From the NCBI GenBank assembly GCA_023442465.1, contig JAEZZQ010000015.1:186001-250000 (forward strand): a stretch of DNA of 64,000 nucleotides, read 5' to 3'. Both the position numbers and the translations under genes were made by a program. Positions 1 to 8,431 of this stretch are shown here, piece by piece. The notes under the pieces were generated by a model. It was given only the letters and a program-made list of their open reading frames with translations. It was not told the origin of the DNA and made no database searches. Source of the DNA: Bacillota bacterium. GTDB taxonomy: Bacteria > Bacillota > Clostridia > Lachnospirales > Lachnospiraceae. Numbering within the stretch: the first letter of the stretch is position 1; each line of letters starts with the position of its first letter.

Positions 1-375
1 AAGGAAAAGGGAGATGATATTGTCTTTCTCCGCAAAATTATAAAGGGCGGGGCGGATAAGAGCTACGGCATTCAGGTTGCGAAGCTGGCGGGAGTTCCCG
101 ACATGGTAATCGACAGAGCAAAAGAAATTGTGGAACAGCTCAGCGACAACGACATTACGGAAAAGGTGCAGAGCATTGCAATCGATAATAAAACGGATAA
201 AAAGACGTCGAAGAAGTATGATGAGGTAGATTTGGAACAGATTTCCCTGTTCGATACAGTAAGCGATGACGATGTGCTTAAGGAATTGAAAGAGGTAGAT
301 GTTACAAATCTGACACCTTTAGATGCGCTGAATACTTTGTACCGTTTGCAGAACAAGCTAAAGAACCGCTGGTAA
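1..375 (+). CDS. mutS: DNA mismatch repair ATPase MutS, C-terminal fragment
   Basis: The window opens inside this gene and 124 C-terminal residues remain, read in frame from base 1. MutS recognises mismatches and, with MutL, starts repair. The fragment carries the end of the ATPase/dimerisation domain, including the strongly conserved stretch GGADKSYGIQVAKLAGVP at about residues 16-33. An acidic linker follows, then a C-terminal helix (TPLDALNTLYRLQNKLK) of the kind that mediates MutS oligomerisation. The Walker motifs lie upstream of the window. mutL follows after 30 bases, the usual mutS-mutL operon order, which supports the call. Confidence 0.95.
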   Translation, partial: KEKGDDIVFLRKIIKGGADKSYGIQVAKLAGVPDMVIDRAKEIVEQLSDNDITEKVQSIAIDNKTDKKTSKKYDEVDLEQISLFDTVSDDDVLKELKEVDVTNLTPLDALNTLYRLQNKLKNRW

Positions 376-405
376 AGGCAGGAAGGCACGGAAAGGGGAG
401 AAATC

Positions 406-2460
406 ATGGCACAGATAAACGTACTAAGCAAGGACACGATTGATAAAATAGCTGCCGGTGAAGTGGTGGAGCGGCCGGCCAGTGTGGTGAAGGAGCTTCT
501 GGAAAATGCCATAGATGCAGGAGCTTCGGTAGTCACGGTAGAAATCAAGGAGGGCGGCATCTCGCTGATCCGTGTGACGGATAACGGCTGCGGCATCGAT
601 AAGAGCGAGGTTTCAAAAGCCTTTCTAAGACATGCTACCAGCAAAATTAATTCGGTGGAAGATTTGATGCACATCGCAAGTCTCGGCTTTCGCGGGGAAG
701 CGCTGTCCAGTATCGCTGCCGTATCAAAGCTGGAATTGATTACGAAGACGAAGGATGAGCTTACCGGGATACGCTATGCGATAGAGGGAGGTTGGGAAAA
801 AGAATCCGAAGAGATAGGTGCTCCGAACGGTACGACGATTCTTGTGAGAAATCTTTTCTTCAATACTCCCGTGCGGAAAAAGTTCTTAAAACAGCCACAG
901 ACGGAAGGCGGTTATGTTTCCGATTTGATGGAGCATATGGCACTGTCCAATCCCGGAGTTTCCTTTAAATACATCAATAACGGACAAACCCGTTTTTACA
1001 CCTCGGGAAATGGTAATTTGCAGGAGATTATCTACCGCATTTACGGCAAGGATATTTCCTCTTCACTCATTCCCGTGGATATTTCTGAAAACGGCATTCA
1101 TATGTCAGGATTTATAGGGAAGCCGGAGATCAACAGAGCGAACCGCAGCTTTGAAATATACTTTGTGAATGGCCGCTTTATAAAGAGCGGAATAATCGGA
1201 AAAGCGATTGAAGAGGGCTATAAAAAATATGTAATGCAGCATAAGTTTCCTTTCGTAGTCCTTCACCTTCAAATCGATTCTCAGGAAATGGACGTGAACG
1301 TACATCCTACTAAAATGGAGGTCAGGTTCACGAACCAGATGAAGCTCTATGATTTTATTTCCGAGCACATTATAAGGAGTCTTCATGAAACGGAGCTGAT
1401 TCCGGCCGTCACATTGGAAGAGCGAAAAAAAGAAGCGCCGGAAATAATCCCTTCGGGCGCGGTTCCTGAACCCTTTGAAGCGAGGCGCTTGCATAGCGAC
1501 AGGCAAGGAAACTACGCGAATAATGAAGCATCTGTAAGAGAAAAAGATTTTATAGCGAAAGAAAACTTCGTGAGAGAAGAGAATACTTATGGAGAGACGC
1601 GCGAAAAAGACATATCTGAAAAAAACACAGCTATAGAAAGCGATTTTTTTGTCGAAAACCGAATTTTGCTGAAAAAAGAAGAAACCCGGCAGATGGCGGA
1701 TAAAATGAAGGATATCCTGCAAAACCCCCTGGTCGGTCGGATAATAGGAACGGAAAACCGTTCAGATACTCAAGAGAATGCAAAGAATCATGCAAACATT
1801 ATAAAAGCTGGCGAGCATATATTTGTCGAAAAACCGACACAGCTTAATTTGTTCGAAGAAAAAATGCTGACTAAGGAAGCCAGGGCGCAGTACCGTATCA
1901 TGGGGCAGATATTCGATACATACTGGCTCGTAGCTTTTTCTGATAAGCTGTTTATCATTGACCAGCATGCCGCTCATGAAAAGGTGAAGTACGAGAAGTT
2001 CATAAAGGAACTGGAGGAATGTCAGGTGCAATCTCAGCTTTTGGAGCCTCCCGTTATCGTAACCTTATCGGGCAGGGAGGAAAGCATTCTGAAAGAATAT
2101 GAGGAGTCTTTTGCGGATATGGGCTTTGAAATAGAGCTTTTCGGCGGTAATGAGTATGCCATCAGAAGCGTTCCTACAGAGTTGTACGGTTGCAGTGAAA
2201 GTAAGTTTTTCACTGAAATGCTGGATGAACTGGCAGAGGGAGTACCTAAGGGGTCACCCGCCGTTGTGAATAGGAGGATTGCAACCATGGCATGTAAGGC
2301 GGCTGTCAAGGGAAATATGTCCTTTAGCGTGATGGAAATGGAGGCTCTGATCGATGAACTGCTGACCTTAGGGGACCCTTATCACTGTCCTCACGGAAGG
2401 CCTACCATCATATCGATGAGCAAATATGAATTAGAAAAGAAATTTAAAAGAATTGTCTGA
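406..2460 (+). CDS. mutL: DNA mismatch repair protein MutL (endonuclease type)
   Basis: 684 residues, preceded by GGGGAG seven bases before the ATG. The N-terminal GHKL ATPase motifs are all visible: ELLENAIDAG (30-39), DNGCGI (59-64) and GFRGEAL (94-100). The C-terminal domain carries the endonuclease motif DQHA-x2-E-x4-E starting at D519, plus an ACKAAVK stretch and CPHGRP near the end. In the family these motifs mark MutL proteins that nick the daughter strand themselves, as expected in a bacterium lacking MutH. The middle 330-490 region is charged, low in complexity and poorly conserved, as is normal for the flexible linker. Co-transcription with mutS and miaA is likely. Confidence 0.97.
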   Translation: MAQINVLSKDTIDKIAAGEVVERPASVVKELLENAIDAGASVVTVEIKEGGISLIRVTDNGCGIDKSEVSKAFLRHATSKINSVEDLMHIASLGFRGEALSSIAAVSKLELITKTKDELTGIRYAIEGGWEKESEEIGAPNGTTILVRNLFFNTPVRKKFLKQPQTEGGYVSDLMEHMALSNPGVSFKYINNGQTRFYTSGNGNLQEIIYRIYGKDISSSLIPVDISENGIHMSGFIGKPEINRANRSFEIYFVNGRFIKSGIIGKAIEEGYKKYVMQHKFPFVVLHLQIDSQEMDVNVHPTKMEVRFTNQMKLYDFISEHIIRSLHETELIPAVTLEERKKEAPEIIPSGAVPEPFEARRLHSDRQGNYANNEASVREKDFIAKENFVREENTYGETREKDISEKNTAIESDFFVENRILLKKEETRQMADKMKDILQNPLVGRIIGTENRSDTQENAKNHANIIKAGEHIFVEKPTQLNLFEEKMLTKEARAQYRIMGQIFDTYWLVAFSDKLFIIDQHAAHEKVKYEKFIKELEECQVQSQLLEPPVIVTLSGREESILKEYEESFADMGFEIELFGGNEYAIRSVPTELYGCSESKFFTEMLDELAEGVPKGSPAVVNRRIATMACKAAVKGNMSFSVMEMEALIDELLTLGDPYHCPHGRPTIISMSKYELEKKFKRIV

Positions 2461-2500
2461 TGTTTAAAATGAGCAAAATATATTCATGAGGAAATCGCTT

Positions 2501-3457
2501 ATGGCAGATGCAAAAAAGCCTCTCATTATTTTGACAGGTCCCACCGCTGTGGGAAAAACAGCGCTATCCATCGAGTTGGCGAAAAAAGTGGGCGGAGAGA
2601 TCATCTCCGCCGATTCCATGCAGGTATACAGGCGCATGGACGTGGGCTCTGCAAAAATACGCCCGGAAGAAATGCGGGGAATTCCCCATCATATGGTGGA
2701 TATTTTAGATCCGGAGGAAGAGTTTAATGTAGTGCTTTTCCAAAAACACGTGAAAGAGTGCATAAAGGGTATTTATGAACGAGGAAGAATTCCTCTTTTG
2801 GTAGGCGGGACCGGATTTTATATCCAGTCGATTCTTTATGATATCGATTTTACGGACAATGAGGAAAATGCTGCATATCGAAGGGAATTGGAAGCACTTG
2901 CAGAGGAAAAAGGAAGTATTTTTCTTCATGAGATGCTTGAGAAAGTGGACAAAGGGGCGGCTGATGCCATTCATGAAAATAACGTAAAGCGTGTTATCCG
3001 TGCTTTGGAATTCCATATGCTTACCGGAGAGAAAATATCGGAGCATAATGAGGAGCAAAGAGAGAAGGCGTCTGCTTATTCCTCCCGTTATTTTGTCTTG
3101 AACGACTTAAGAAGCATTCTCTATGAGAAAATAGATGAACGTGTTGATAAGATGCTTCAAGAAGGTCTGGTGGAAGAAGTGGAGCGCCTGAAAAAAGAAG
3201 GCTGCACCAAGGATATGGTATCCATGCAAGGCCTCGGGTACAAGGAAATATTGAGTTATCTGTCGGGAGAAATCGATTTGGAAAGAGCAGTTTACCTGAT
3301 TAAGAGGGATACGAGGCATTTTGCCAAGAGGCAGCTCACCTGGTTTCGACGGGAAAAAGATGTTATCTGGGTAAATAAAGACGAATTTGCTTATAACGAC
3401 AAAGCGATTCTGGATTATATGCTCATGAAATGCAAGGAGATACGAAAAAATGTCTGA
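2501..3457 (+). CDS. miaA: tRNA dimethylallyltransferase MiaA
   Basis: Transfers the dimethylallyl group of DMAPP to N6 of A37 in tRNAs that read UNN codons. The P-loop GPTAVGKT lies at residues 13-20, followed by DSMQVYRRMDVGSAK and the GGTGFYIQ motif, all typical of MiaA. The length of 318 residues is normal. A longer reading from an ATG at 2486 is possible, but the GAGGA ribosome site (2488-2492) lies inside that extension and is well placed for the ATG at 2501, so 2501 was chosen. The 3' end overlaps the next gene by 8 bases, implying translational coupling. Confidence 0.95.
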   Translation: MADAKKPLIILTGPTAVGKTALSIELAKKVGGEIISADSMQVYRRMDVGSAKIRPEEMRGIPHHMVDILDPEEEFNVVLFQKHVKECIKGIYERGRIPLLVGGTGFYIQSILYDIDFTDNEENAAYRRELEALAEEKGSIFLHEMLEKVDKGAADAIHENNVKRVIRALEFHMLTGEKISEHNEEQREKASAYSSRYFVLNDLRSILYEKIDERVDKMLQEGLVEEVERLKKEGCTKDMVSMQGLGYKEILSYLSGEIDLERAVYLIKRDTRHFAKRQLTWFRREKDVIWVNKDEFAYNDKAILDYMLMKCKEIRKNV

Positions 3458-4814
3458 AAATATAGAACTACCTAATGATAATGAGCTTAAAAGTGATGAT
3501 ATTCTTAACAGCAAAGAACTATCCGGAAATAAGGAAATTTATAAGACCCTGGGCATATCTGAGGAAGTGTATTCTTTCGGAGAAAAAGTATGGGAAGAGT
3601 TGTCCGGACGTTTTACAGAAATTGACCGTATTGCGGAATACAATCAACTAAAGGTATTAAGCGCCATGCAGGAGGCGAAGGTAAGTGAGGCTTGCCTGCT
3701 TGGAACGACGGGATACGGATACAATGATTTGGGAAGAGATACGCTGGAGACGGTGTATGCCAAGCTGTTCCACACACAGGATGCCCTGGTGCGCCCTCAG
3801 ATTACCTGCGGAACTCACGCGCTGGCATTAGCGCTCATGAGCAATCTGCGTCCGGGAGAGGAGCTTCTTTCCCCGGTGGGAAAGCCTTATGATACCTTGG
3901 AGGAGGTTATCGGAATCCGTCCTTCCAGAGGATCTCTGGCAGAATATGGAGTTTCCTATAAGCAAGTGGATTTATTTCCCGATGGAACCTTCGATTATGA
4001 AAACATTAAAAAGGCAATAAATGATAAGACGAAGCTCGTTACCATACAGCGCTCCAAGGGATATCAGACGAGGCCTACCCTTTCGGTAGACCGGATTGGG
4101 GAGCTGATCTCTTTTATCAAAAATGTCAAGCCGGATGTCATCTGCATGGTAGATAACTGCTACGGAGAATTCGTGGAGACTATAGAGCCCTCCGACGTAG
4201 GGGCAGATATGGTGGTCGGTTCTCTCATTAAGAATCCGGGAGGCGGCTTAGCACCTACAGGCGGCTATATTGCCGGAAAAAGAGAATGCGTGGAAAATGC
4301 GGCATGCCGCCTTACCTCTCCGGGACTTGCCAAGGAGGTGGGAGCCTCTCTCGGCATTCTTCCTTCCTTTTACCAAGGGCTTTTTCTTGCGCCTACGGTT
4401 ACGGCAAGCGCTTTGAAGGGAGCTGTTTTTTCAGCGAATCTTTACGAGCGCATGGGTTTTTGCGTTGTGCCGGACGGTTCCCAGAGCCGTCACGATATCA
4501 TTCAGGCGGTTACCTTCGGTTCGCCGGAAGGTGTGATTTCCTTTTGCAAGGGTATCCAGAGCGCCGCTCCGGTGGACAGCTTCGTAACGCCCGAGCCATG
4601 GGATATGCCGGGCTATGACAGTCAGGTGATCATGGCGGCAGGAGCCTTCGTATCCGGCTCCTCCATCGAGTTGTCCGCAGACGGGCCGATCAAGCCTCCC
4701 TACGCGGTATACTTTCAGGGAGGGCTTACATGGCCTCACGCGAAATTCGGTATACTGAAAACTATACAACAGCTCGTGGATGACGGGGTAATTTCCATAG
4801 AAAAAATAATTTAG
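3450..4814 (+). CDS. ynbB: Methionine gamma-lyase family PLP enzyme (aluminium-resistance protein / YnbB family)
   Basis: 454 residues of a PLP-dependent, cystathionine-beta-lyase-fold protein of the family annotated as methionine gamma-lyase-like or aluminium resistance protein (PF06838). Visible landmarks are GTTGYGYNDLGRDTLE near residue 90, MVDNCYGEF (the Asp that contacts the pyridine nitrogen) and GSLIKNPGGG, where K261 should form the Schiff base. The start has AAGGAGAT at good spacing and overlaps miaA by 8 bases; miaA-ynbB adjacency is common in Firmicutes. The physiological substrate is not established for the family, so the lyase name is provisional. Confidence 0.85.
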   Translation: MSENIELPNDNELKSDDILNSKELSGNKEIYKTLGISEEVYSFGEKVWEELSGRFTEIDRIAEYNQLKVLSAMQEAKVSEACLLGTTGYGYNDLGRDTLETVYAKLFHTQDALVRPQITCGTHALALALMSNLRPGEELLSPVGKPYDTLEEVIGIRPSRGSLAEYGVSYKQVDLFPDGTFDYENIKKAINDKTKLVTIQRSKGYQTRPTLSVDRIGELISFIKNVKPDVICMVDNCYGEFVETIEPSDVGADMVVGSLIKNPGGGLAPTGGYIAGKRECVENAACRLTSPGLAKEVGASLGILPSFYQGLFLAPTVTASALKGAVFSANLYERMGFCVVPDGSQSRHDIIQAVTFGSPEGVISFCKGIQSAAPVDSFVTPEPWDMPGYDSQVIMAAGAFVSGSSIELSADGPIKPPYAVYFQGGLTWPHAKFGILKTIQQLVDDGVISIEKII

Positions 4815-4847
4815 GAAACAATTTGATATTTCATTTGGAATTTCGTC

Positions 4848-4874
4848 GTATTTCGTAAAGAAATACATTTATTT
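4848..4874 (+). terminator. Weak intrinsic terminator after the miaA-ynbB operon
   Basis: A 7-bp stem GTATTTC/GAAATAC with loop GTAAA is followed by ATTTATTTA. The U-tract is imperfect, so termination may be partial. Confidence 0.4.
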
Positions 4875-4973
4875 AAAGAAAAGTTAAGAAAAAAATATTG
4901 GAAATTTATGTACATGAAAAGCGATGTGTGATATTATGAGTATTAGTTATGCTATCAAATATGGAGGCATTAT

Positions 4974-5213
4974 ATGCGAAAGAAAAATAACTGGACGTGC
5001 TTTCTGCTAATCCTCGCAGGTATTGTCCTCGGTGGATTCATCGGAAGCCTTTTCCCTGATTCATGGGTTAATTTCGGACAGACCTTCGGCCTTACCAGCC
5101 CTTTTATTTTAGATTTGGGAATACTGAGCGTCACCTTCGGCCTCACGATAAGGATAACGATAGGAAGTATCATCGGTATTTTTGCCGCCATCGTTATTTA
5201 CCGCTTTATATAA
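4974..5213 (+). CDS. DUF4321 small membrane protein
   Basis: 79 residues with two hydrophobic segments (about 9-27 and 46-75) separated by a short polar loop containing GQTFGLTSPF. It matches the DUF4321 pattern seen in Clostridia: a basic N-terminus, a Gly-rich first helix ending GGFIGSLFP, and a central DLGILSVTFGL stretch. GGAGG lies eight bases upstream of the ATG. It stands alone between ynbB and radC and just upstream of the mre genes, a placement that suggests a cell-envelope role, but no function is known. Confidence 0.8.
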   Translation: MRKKNNWTCFLLILAGIVLGGFIGSLFPDSWVNFGQTFGLTSPFILDLGILSVTFGLTIRITIGSIIGIFAAIVIYRFI

Positions 5214-5284
5214 GATTATGAGTGTAGTCTGCTCATCCTTCTCTTTTCCTTTTGCCCGGAGAGCGCTTGGGAAAGAAGTGTTTT

Positions 5285-5986
5285 ATGAACAGCAATCGTC
5301 TATTGCAGACAACAGGTACAAATGTGGAAATGCCCTATGAGAAATTCATGCGTTTAGGCGCTGGTGCATTGACGGAAGCAGAGCTTCTCGCCATAATTAT
5401 TCGAACGGGCACTGCGGACAACTCCCCGGTAGAACTGGGGAAACAAGTATTGGCCCTTCCTTCTGTCAAGGAAAATGGACTGTGCGGGCTTCATCACGTA
5501 ACGGTGAAGGAGCTTATGAGCATTAAAGGGATTGGCGAAGTGAAAGCGGTAAAGATAAAATGCCTTGCAGAGCTTTCCATGCGCATGGCCATGTCCAGAG
5601 CCGGAGGTAAACTTCAATTTTTAGATCCTTCCTCCGTTGCCGAATATTACATGGAGAAGCTAAGGCACGAGAAGAAGGAAAAGGTAATTTTACTTCTTTT
5701 GGATAACCGTTCCCGCCTTTTGGAGGAATGCCTTTTATCCATTGGCACGGTGAATACCTCCCTGCTTTCTCCAAGAGAGGTATTTTTAGCAGCATTGAAG
5801 GCAGAGGCCGTCCATATTATGCTTCTGCACAATCATCCCAGCGGAGATCCCGCCCCTAGCAGGCAGGATGTTCTCATTACGGATAAAGTGAAGAAGATTG
5901 GCAGCATGATCGATATCTCTTTGCTGGACCACATCATCATCGGAGATAACAAATATATGAGCTTCAAAGAAGCCGGTTTACTATAG
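5285..5986 (+). CDS. radC: RadC/YsxA family JAB-domain protein
   Basis: 233 residues from the ATG at 5285; a TTG at 5252 would add 11 residues not expected in the family. The N-terminal part contains LGAGALTEAELLAIIIRTGT and a helix-hairpin-helix (LMSIKGIGEVKAVKIK). The C-terminal JAB/MPN domain has the metal motif HNHPSGDPAPSRQD (H-x-H-P-S-G-x5-S-x2-D). RadC was once named for DNA repair, but that role has not held up, and its substrate is unknown. Its position immediately upstream of mreB is the classical Firmicutes arrangement (radC-mreBCD). Confidence 0.93.
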   Translation: MNSNRLLQTTGTNVEMPYEKFMRLGAGALTEAELLAIIIRTGTADNSPVELGKQVLALPSVKENGLCGLHHVTVKELMSIKGIGEVKAVKIKCLAELSMRMAMSRAGGKLQFLDPSSVAEYYMEKLRHEKKEKVILLLLDNRSRLLEECLLSIGTVNTSLLSPREVFLAALKAEAVHIMLLHNHPSGDPAPSRQDVLITDKVKKIGSMIDISLLDHIIIGDNKYMSFKEAGLL

Positions 5987-6002
5987 AAAGGGGTTTGTCG
6001 CT

Positions 6003-7013
6003 TTGGGAAACAACGCATTCGGTATTGACTTGGGAACAAGCAATATCAAAATTTACAACAAGGGCGATGACAATGTCATAACAGAAAAAAATATGATTGC
6101 CATCGAGAATAAGAACACTCTTTTTGCTTACGGAAATTCTGCTTTTGAAATGTATGAGAAGGCACCTGCCAACATTCATATTTCCTATCCGCTTAGCAAC
6201 GGCGTAATTGCCGACATTAAGAACATGCAGACTTTGATAAAGTACTTTATTGGGGATTTGGTAAAAGGGAATGTAAAGCCCGCCGATTATTACATCGCGG
6301 TGCCCACCGACGTTACGGAAGTGGAAAAGAGGGCTTTTTATGATTTGATTAAGGATGCCAACGTGAAATCCCGAAAGATTATGGTAGTGGAGAAAGCGGT
6401 AGCCGACGGCTTGGGCATGGATATCGACGTAAAGAATTCACAGGGTGTCCTCGTGGTGAACGTAGGCTATGATACGACGGAAATCTCCATACTTTCTTTG
6501 GGAGGAATCGTTCTCAGCAGACTGATCAAGGTAGGAGGACAGAAATTTGACGATGCCATCCGCGCGGCGATACGCCGTGAGTTCAGTCTGATTATCGGCG
6601 GAAAGACAGCAGAAAACGTAAAGATTGCCTTAAGGGATTTGGAAAAGGCGCAGAGGGACGCAGTAGTATACGGCAGAGACATCGTTACCGGACTTCCGGT
6701 GGAGCGCGAGATTCCTACCGCCCTTGTGGACGAATCCTTGAAGGAAAACTTTAATACGATTATCGATAATGTAAAAGTTATTTTAGAAAGAACTCCCCCA
6801 GAACTCGCAGCGGATATTTATAAACACGGAATCTATCTGACCGGAGGTGCTTCGCAGGTAAGCCATTTGGCCGAGCTTATGAGCAACGGCACAGGACTTA
6901 AGGTTCAGGTCTCCGAGAACCCTATGACGAGCGTAGCGCTGGGACTTGCGAAAATCATTAAAGAAGATAATTATAAATCGGTAGCATATGCGATTGAAGG
7001 AATGAGCAAATGA
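6003..7013 (+). CDS. mreB: MreB-family rod-shape actin homologue, divergent nucleotide site
   Basis: 336 residues starting at a TTG with AAAGGGG nine bases upstream. MreB forms membrane-attached filaments that guide lateral wall synthesis. The phosphate-1 motif GIDLGTSN is near the N-terminus and the late TGGAS adenosine loop is intact. The phosphate-2 motif, normally DIGGGTTE, reads NVGYDTTE at residues 153-160, losing the Asp and two Gly that usually contact nucleotide. The position between radC and mreC leaves little doubt about family, but ATP turnover may be altered. The stop overlaps the mreC start (ATGA). It could be a specialised Mbl-like paralog if a canonical mreB lies elsewhere. 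Confidence 0.88.
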   Translation: MGNNAFGIDLGTSNIKIYNKGDDNVITEKNMIAIENKNTLFAYGNSAFEMYEKAPANIHISYPLSNGVIADIKNMQTLIKYFIGDLVKGNVKPADYYIAVPTDVTEVEKRAFYDLIKDANVKSRKIMVVEKAVADGLGMDIDVKNSQGVLVVNVGYDTTEISILSLGGIVLSRLIKVGGQKFDDAIRAAIRREFSLIIGGKTAENVKIALRDLEKAQRDAVVYGRDIVTGLPVEREIPTALVDESLKENFNTIIDNVKVILERTPPELAADIYKHGIYLTGGASQVSHLAELMSNGTGLKVQVSENPMTSVALGLAKIIKEDNYKSVAYAIEGMSK

Positions 7014-7876
7014 GTCCAATCATAAAAAAAAGAGGAGAAAAGTTTACGTTACCAAGTAAATATCTCCTTTTTATTTTAACAATTCTTTGTGCAGGAACGA
7101 TTATCCTCACATTCAATACGAATATTTTCAGCGGCCCCTTAAATACAGCAGTGGGCTATGTCATTGTGCCTTTCGAGCAGGGAATCAGTTCTGTGGGCAA
7201 ATGGCTGTCCAACCGCTCCGAGGAGCTTCAGCAGATCAGGGAACTGCTTAGCGAGAATGCAGAACTAAGATCTCAAATCGATCAGCTTACTATCGACAAT
7301 ACGGAACTACAGCAGGACAGGTACGAGCTGACCAATTTAAGGGAGCTGTACAAGCTGGGTTCCCAATATGAGGGTTATGAGAAAATCGGGGCCAGAATCA
7401 TCGCGAGAGATGCGGGTAACTGGTTCCATTCCTTCGTCATTGACAAGGGAGAGCAGGACGGCATCGGAGTGGATATGAACGTGATGGCGGCAGGCGGACT
7501 GGTAGGACGTATCGTGGACGTAGGGCCTAATTGGGCTAAGGTGTCTTCGATTATCGCGGACAATTCCAATGTAAGCGGGCAGGTGCTCGCCACAGCGGAT
7601 AACCTGATCGTATCCGGAGATTTGGAGCTGTATGCGGATGGTGTAATTCGCTTCGAGCAGCTTGTGGACAGTGCAGATAAGGTGGTGGAGGGAGATAAGA
7701 TCGTTACCTCCAACATAAGCGATAAATATCTGCCGAACATTTTAATCGGTTATATCAGCACGCTGAATGTCGATTCGAACAATATTACGAAATCGGGCCT
7801 TCTCACTCCGGCTGTGGACTTCGAGCATTTGGAAGAAGTCCTTGTCATATTGGAATTGAAGCAGACAGTAGATTAG
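7010..7876 (+). CDS. mreC: Rod shape-determining protein MreC
   Basis: 288 residues. Topology fits MreC: a short basic cytoplasmic N-terminus, one transmembrane helix (about 19-38), a coiled coil (about 65-115, with the pattern LLSENAELRSQIDQLTIDN) and an extracytoplasmic beta domain containing GGLVGRIVDVGPNWAKV. MreC scaffolds PBP2/RodA outside the membrane. The ATG overlaps the mreB stop by four bases, so the two are translationally coupled. Confidence 0.95.
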   Translation: MSPIIKKRGEKFTLPSKYLLFILTILCAGTIILTFNTNIFSGPLNTAVGYVIVPFEQGISSVGKWLSNRSEELQQIRELLSENAELRSQIDQLTIDNTELQQDRYELTNLRELYKLGSQYEGYEKIGARIIARDAGNWFHSFVIDKGEQDGIGVDMNVMAAGGLVGRIVDVGPNWAKVSSIIADNSNVSGQVLATADNLIVSGDLELYADGVIRFEQLVDSADKVVEGDKIVTSNISDKYLPNILIGYISTLNVDSNNITKSGLLTPAVDFEHLEEVLVILELKQTVD

Positions 7877-7912
7877 CGGGCACTTTTAAAGACGAAGAAA
7901 GGAGATGAGCAC

Positions 7913-8431
7913 ATGAAAAGAATAGTAGTGATGGCGTTGTTGATTTTCGTCTGTTTTTTGCTGCAATGTACGGTATTCCCGTCTTTGGCCTTCGGCGGAA
8001 TCGTTCCCAACCTGTTGATCGTGCTTACCGCATCCTTCGGCTTTATGAGAGGGGAACGCAGCGGACTTTTCATTGGATTTTTCAGCGGGCTTTTCATCGA
8101 TGTGTTCTTCGGGGAAGTAATCGGCTTCTATGCCCTTCTTTATATGTATATAGGATATACCAACGGGAAATTCAACCGTATTTTTTACCCGGAGGATATA
8201 AAGCTTCCGATCGCGCTCATTATCGGAAGCGACTTGTTTTACGGCCTGATTTGTTACACCCTGCTTTTTTTAATGAGGGCGAGGTTCAATATCGGCTATT
8301 ATTTCAGGCATATCATACTTCCTGAAATCGTTTATACGATTGTTATTACGATTGTCTTATATCCCGTAATACTTTGGATAAACCGCAAATTGGAAACCAG
8401 TGAGAAAAGAGGTGCGAAGAAATTTGTTTAA
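7913..8431 (+). CDS. mreD: Rod shape-determining protein MreD
   Basis: 172 residues, almost entirely hydrophobic, with about five membrane helices. AAAGGAGATGAGC precedes the ATG. MreD is an integral membrane partner of MreC and the PBP2/RodA pair. The motif GFFSGLFIDVFFGEVIGFYALLY is cut here to its core GLFIDVFFGEVIGF, which is typical of the family. Its 3' end overlaps the beginning of the mrdA reading frame. Confidence 0.93.
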   Translation: MKRIVVMALLIFVCFLLQCTVFPSLAFGGIVPNLLIVLTASFGFMRGERSGLFIGFFSGLFIDVFFGEVIGFYALLYMYIGYTNGKFNRIFYPEDIKLPIALIIGSDLFYGLICYTLLFLMRARFNIGYYFRHIILPEIVYTIVITIVLYPVILWINRKLETSEKRGAKKFV

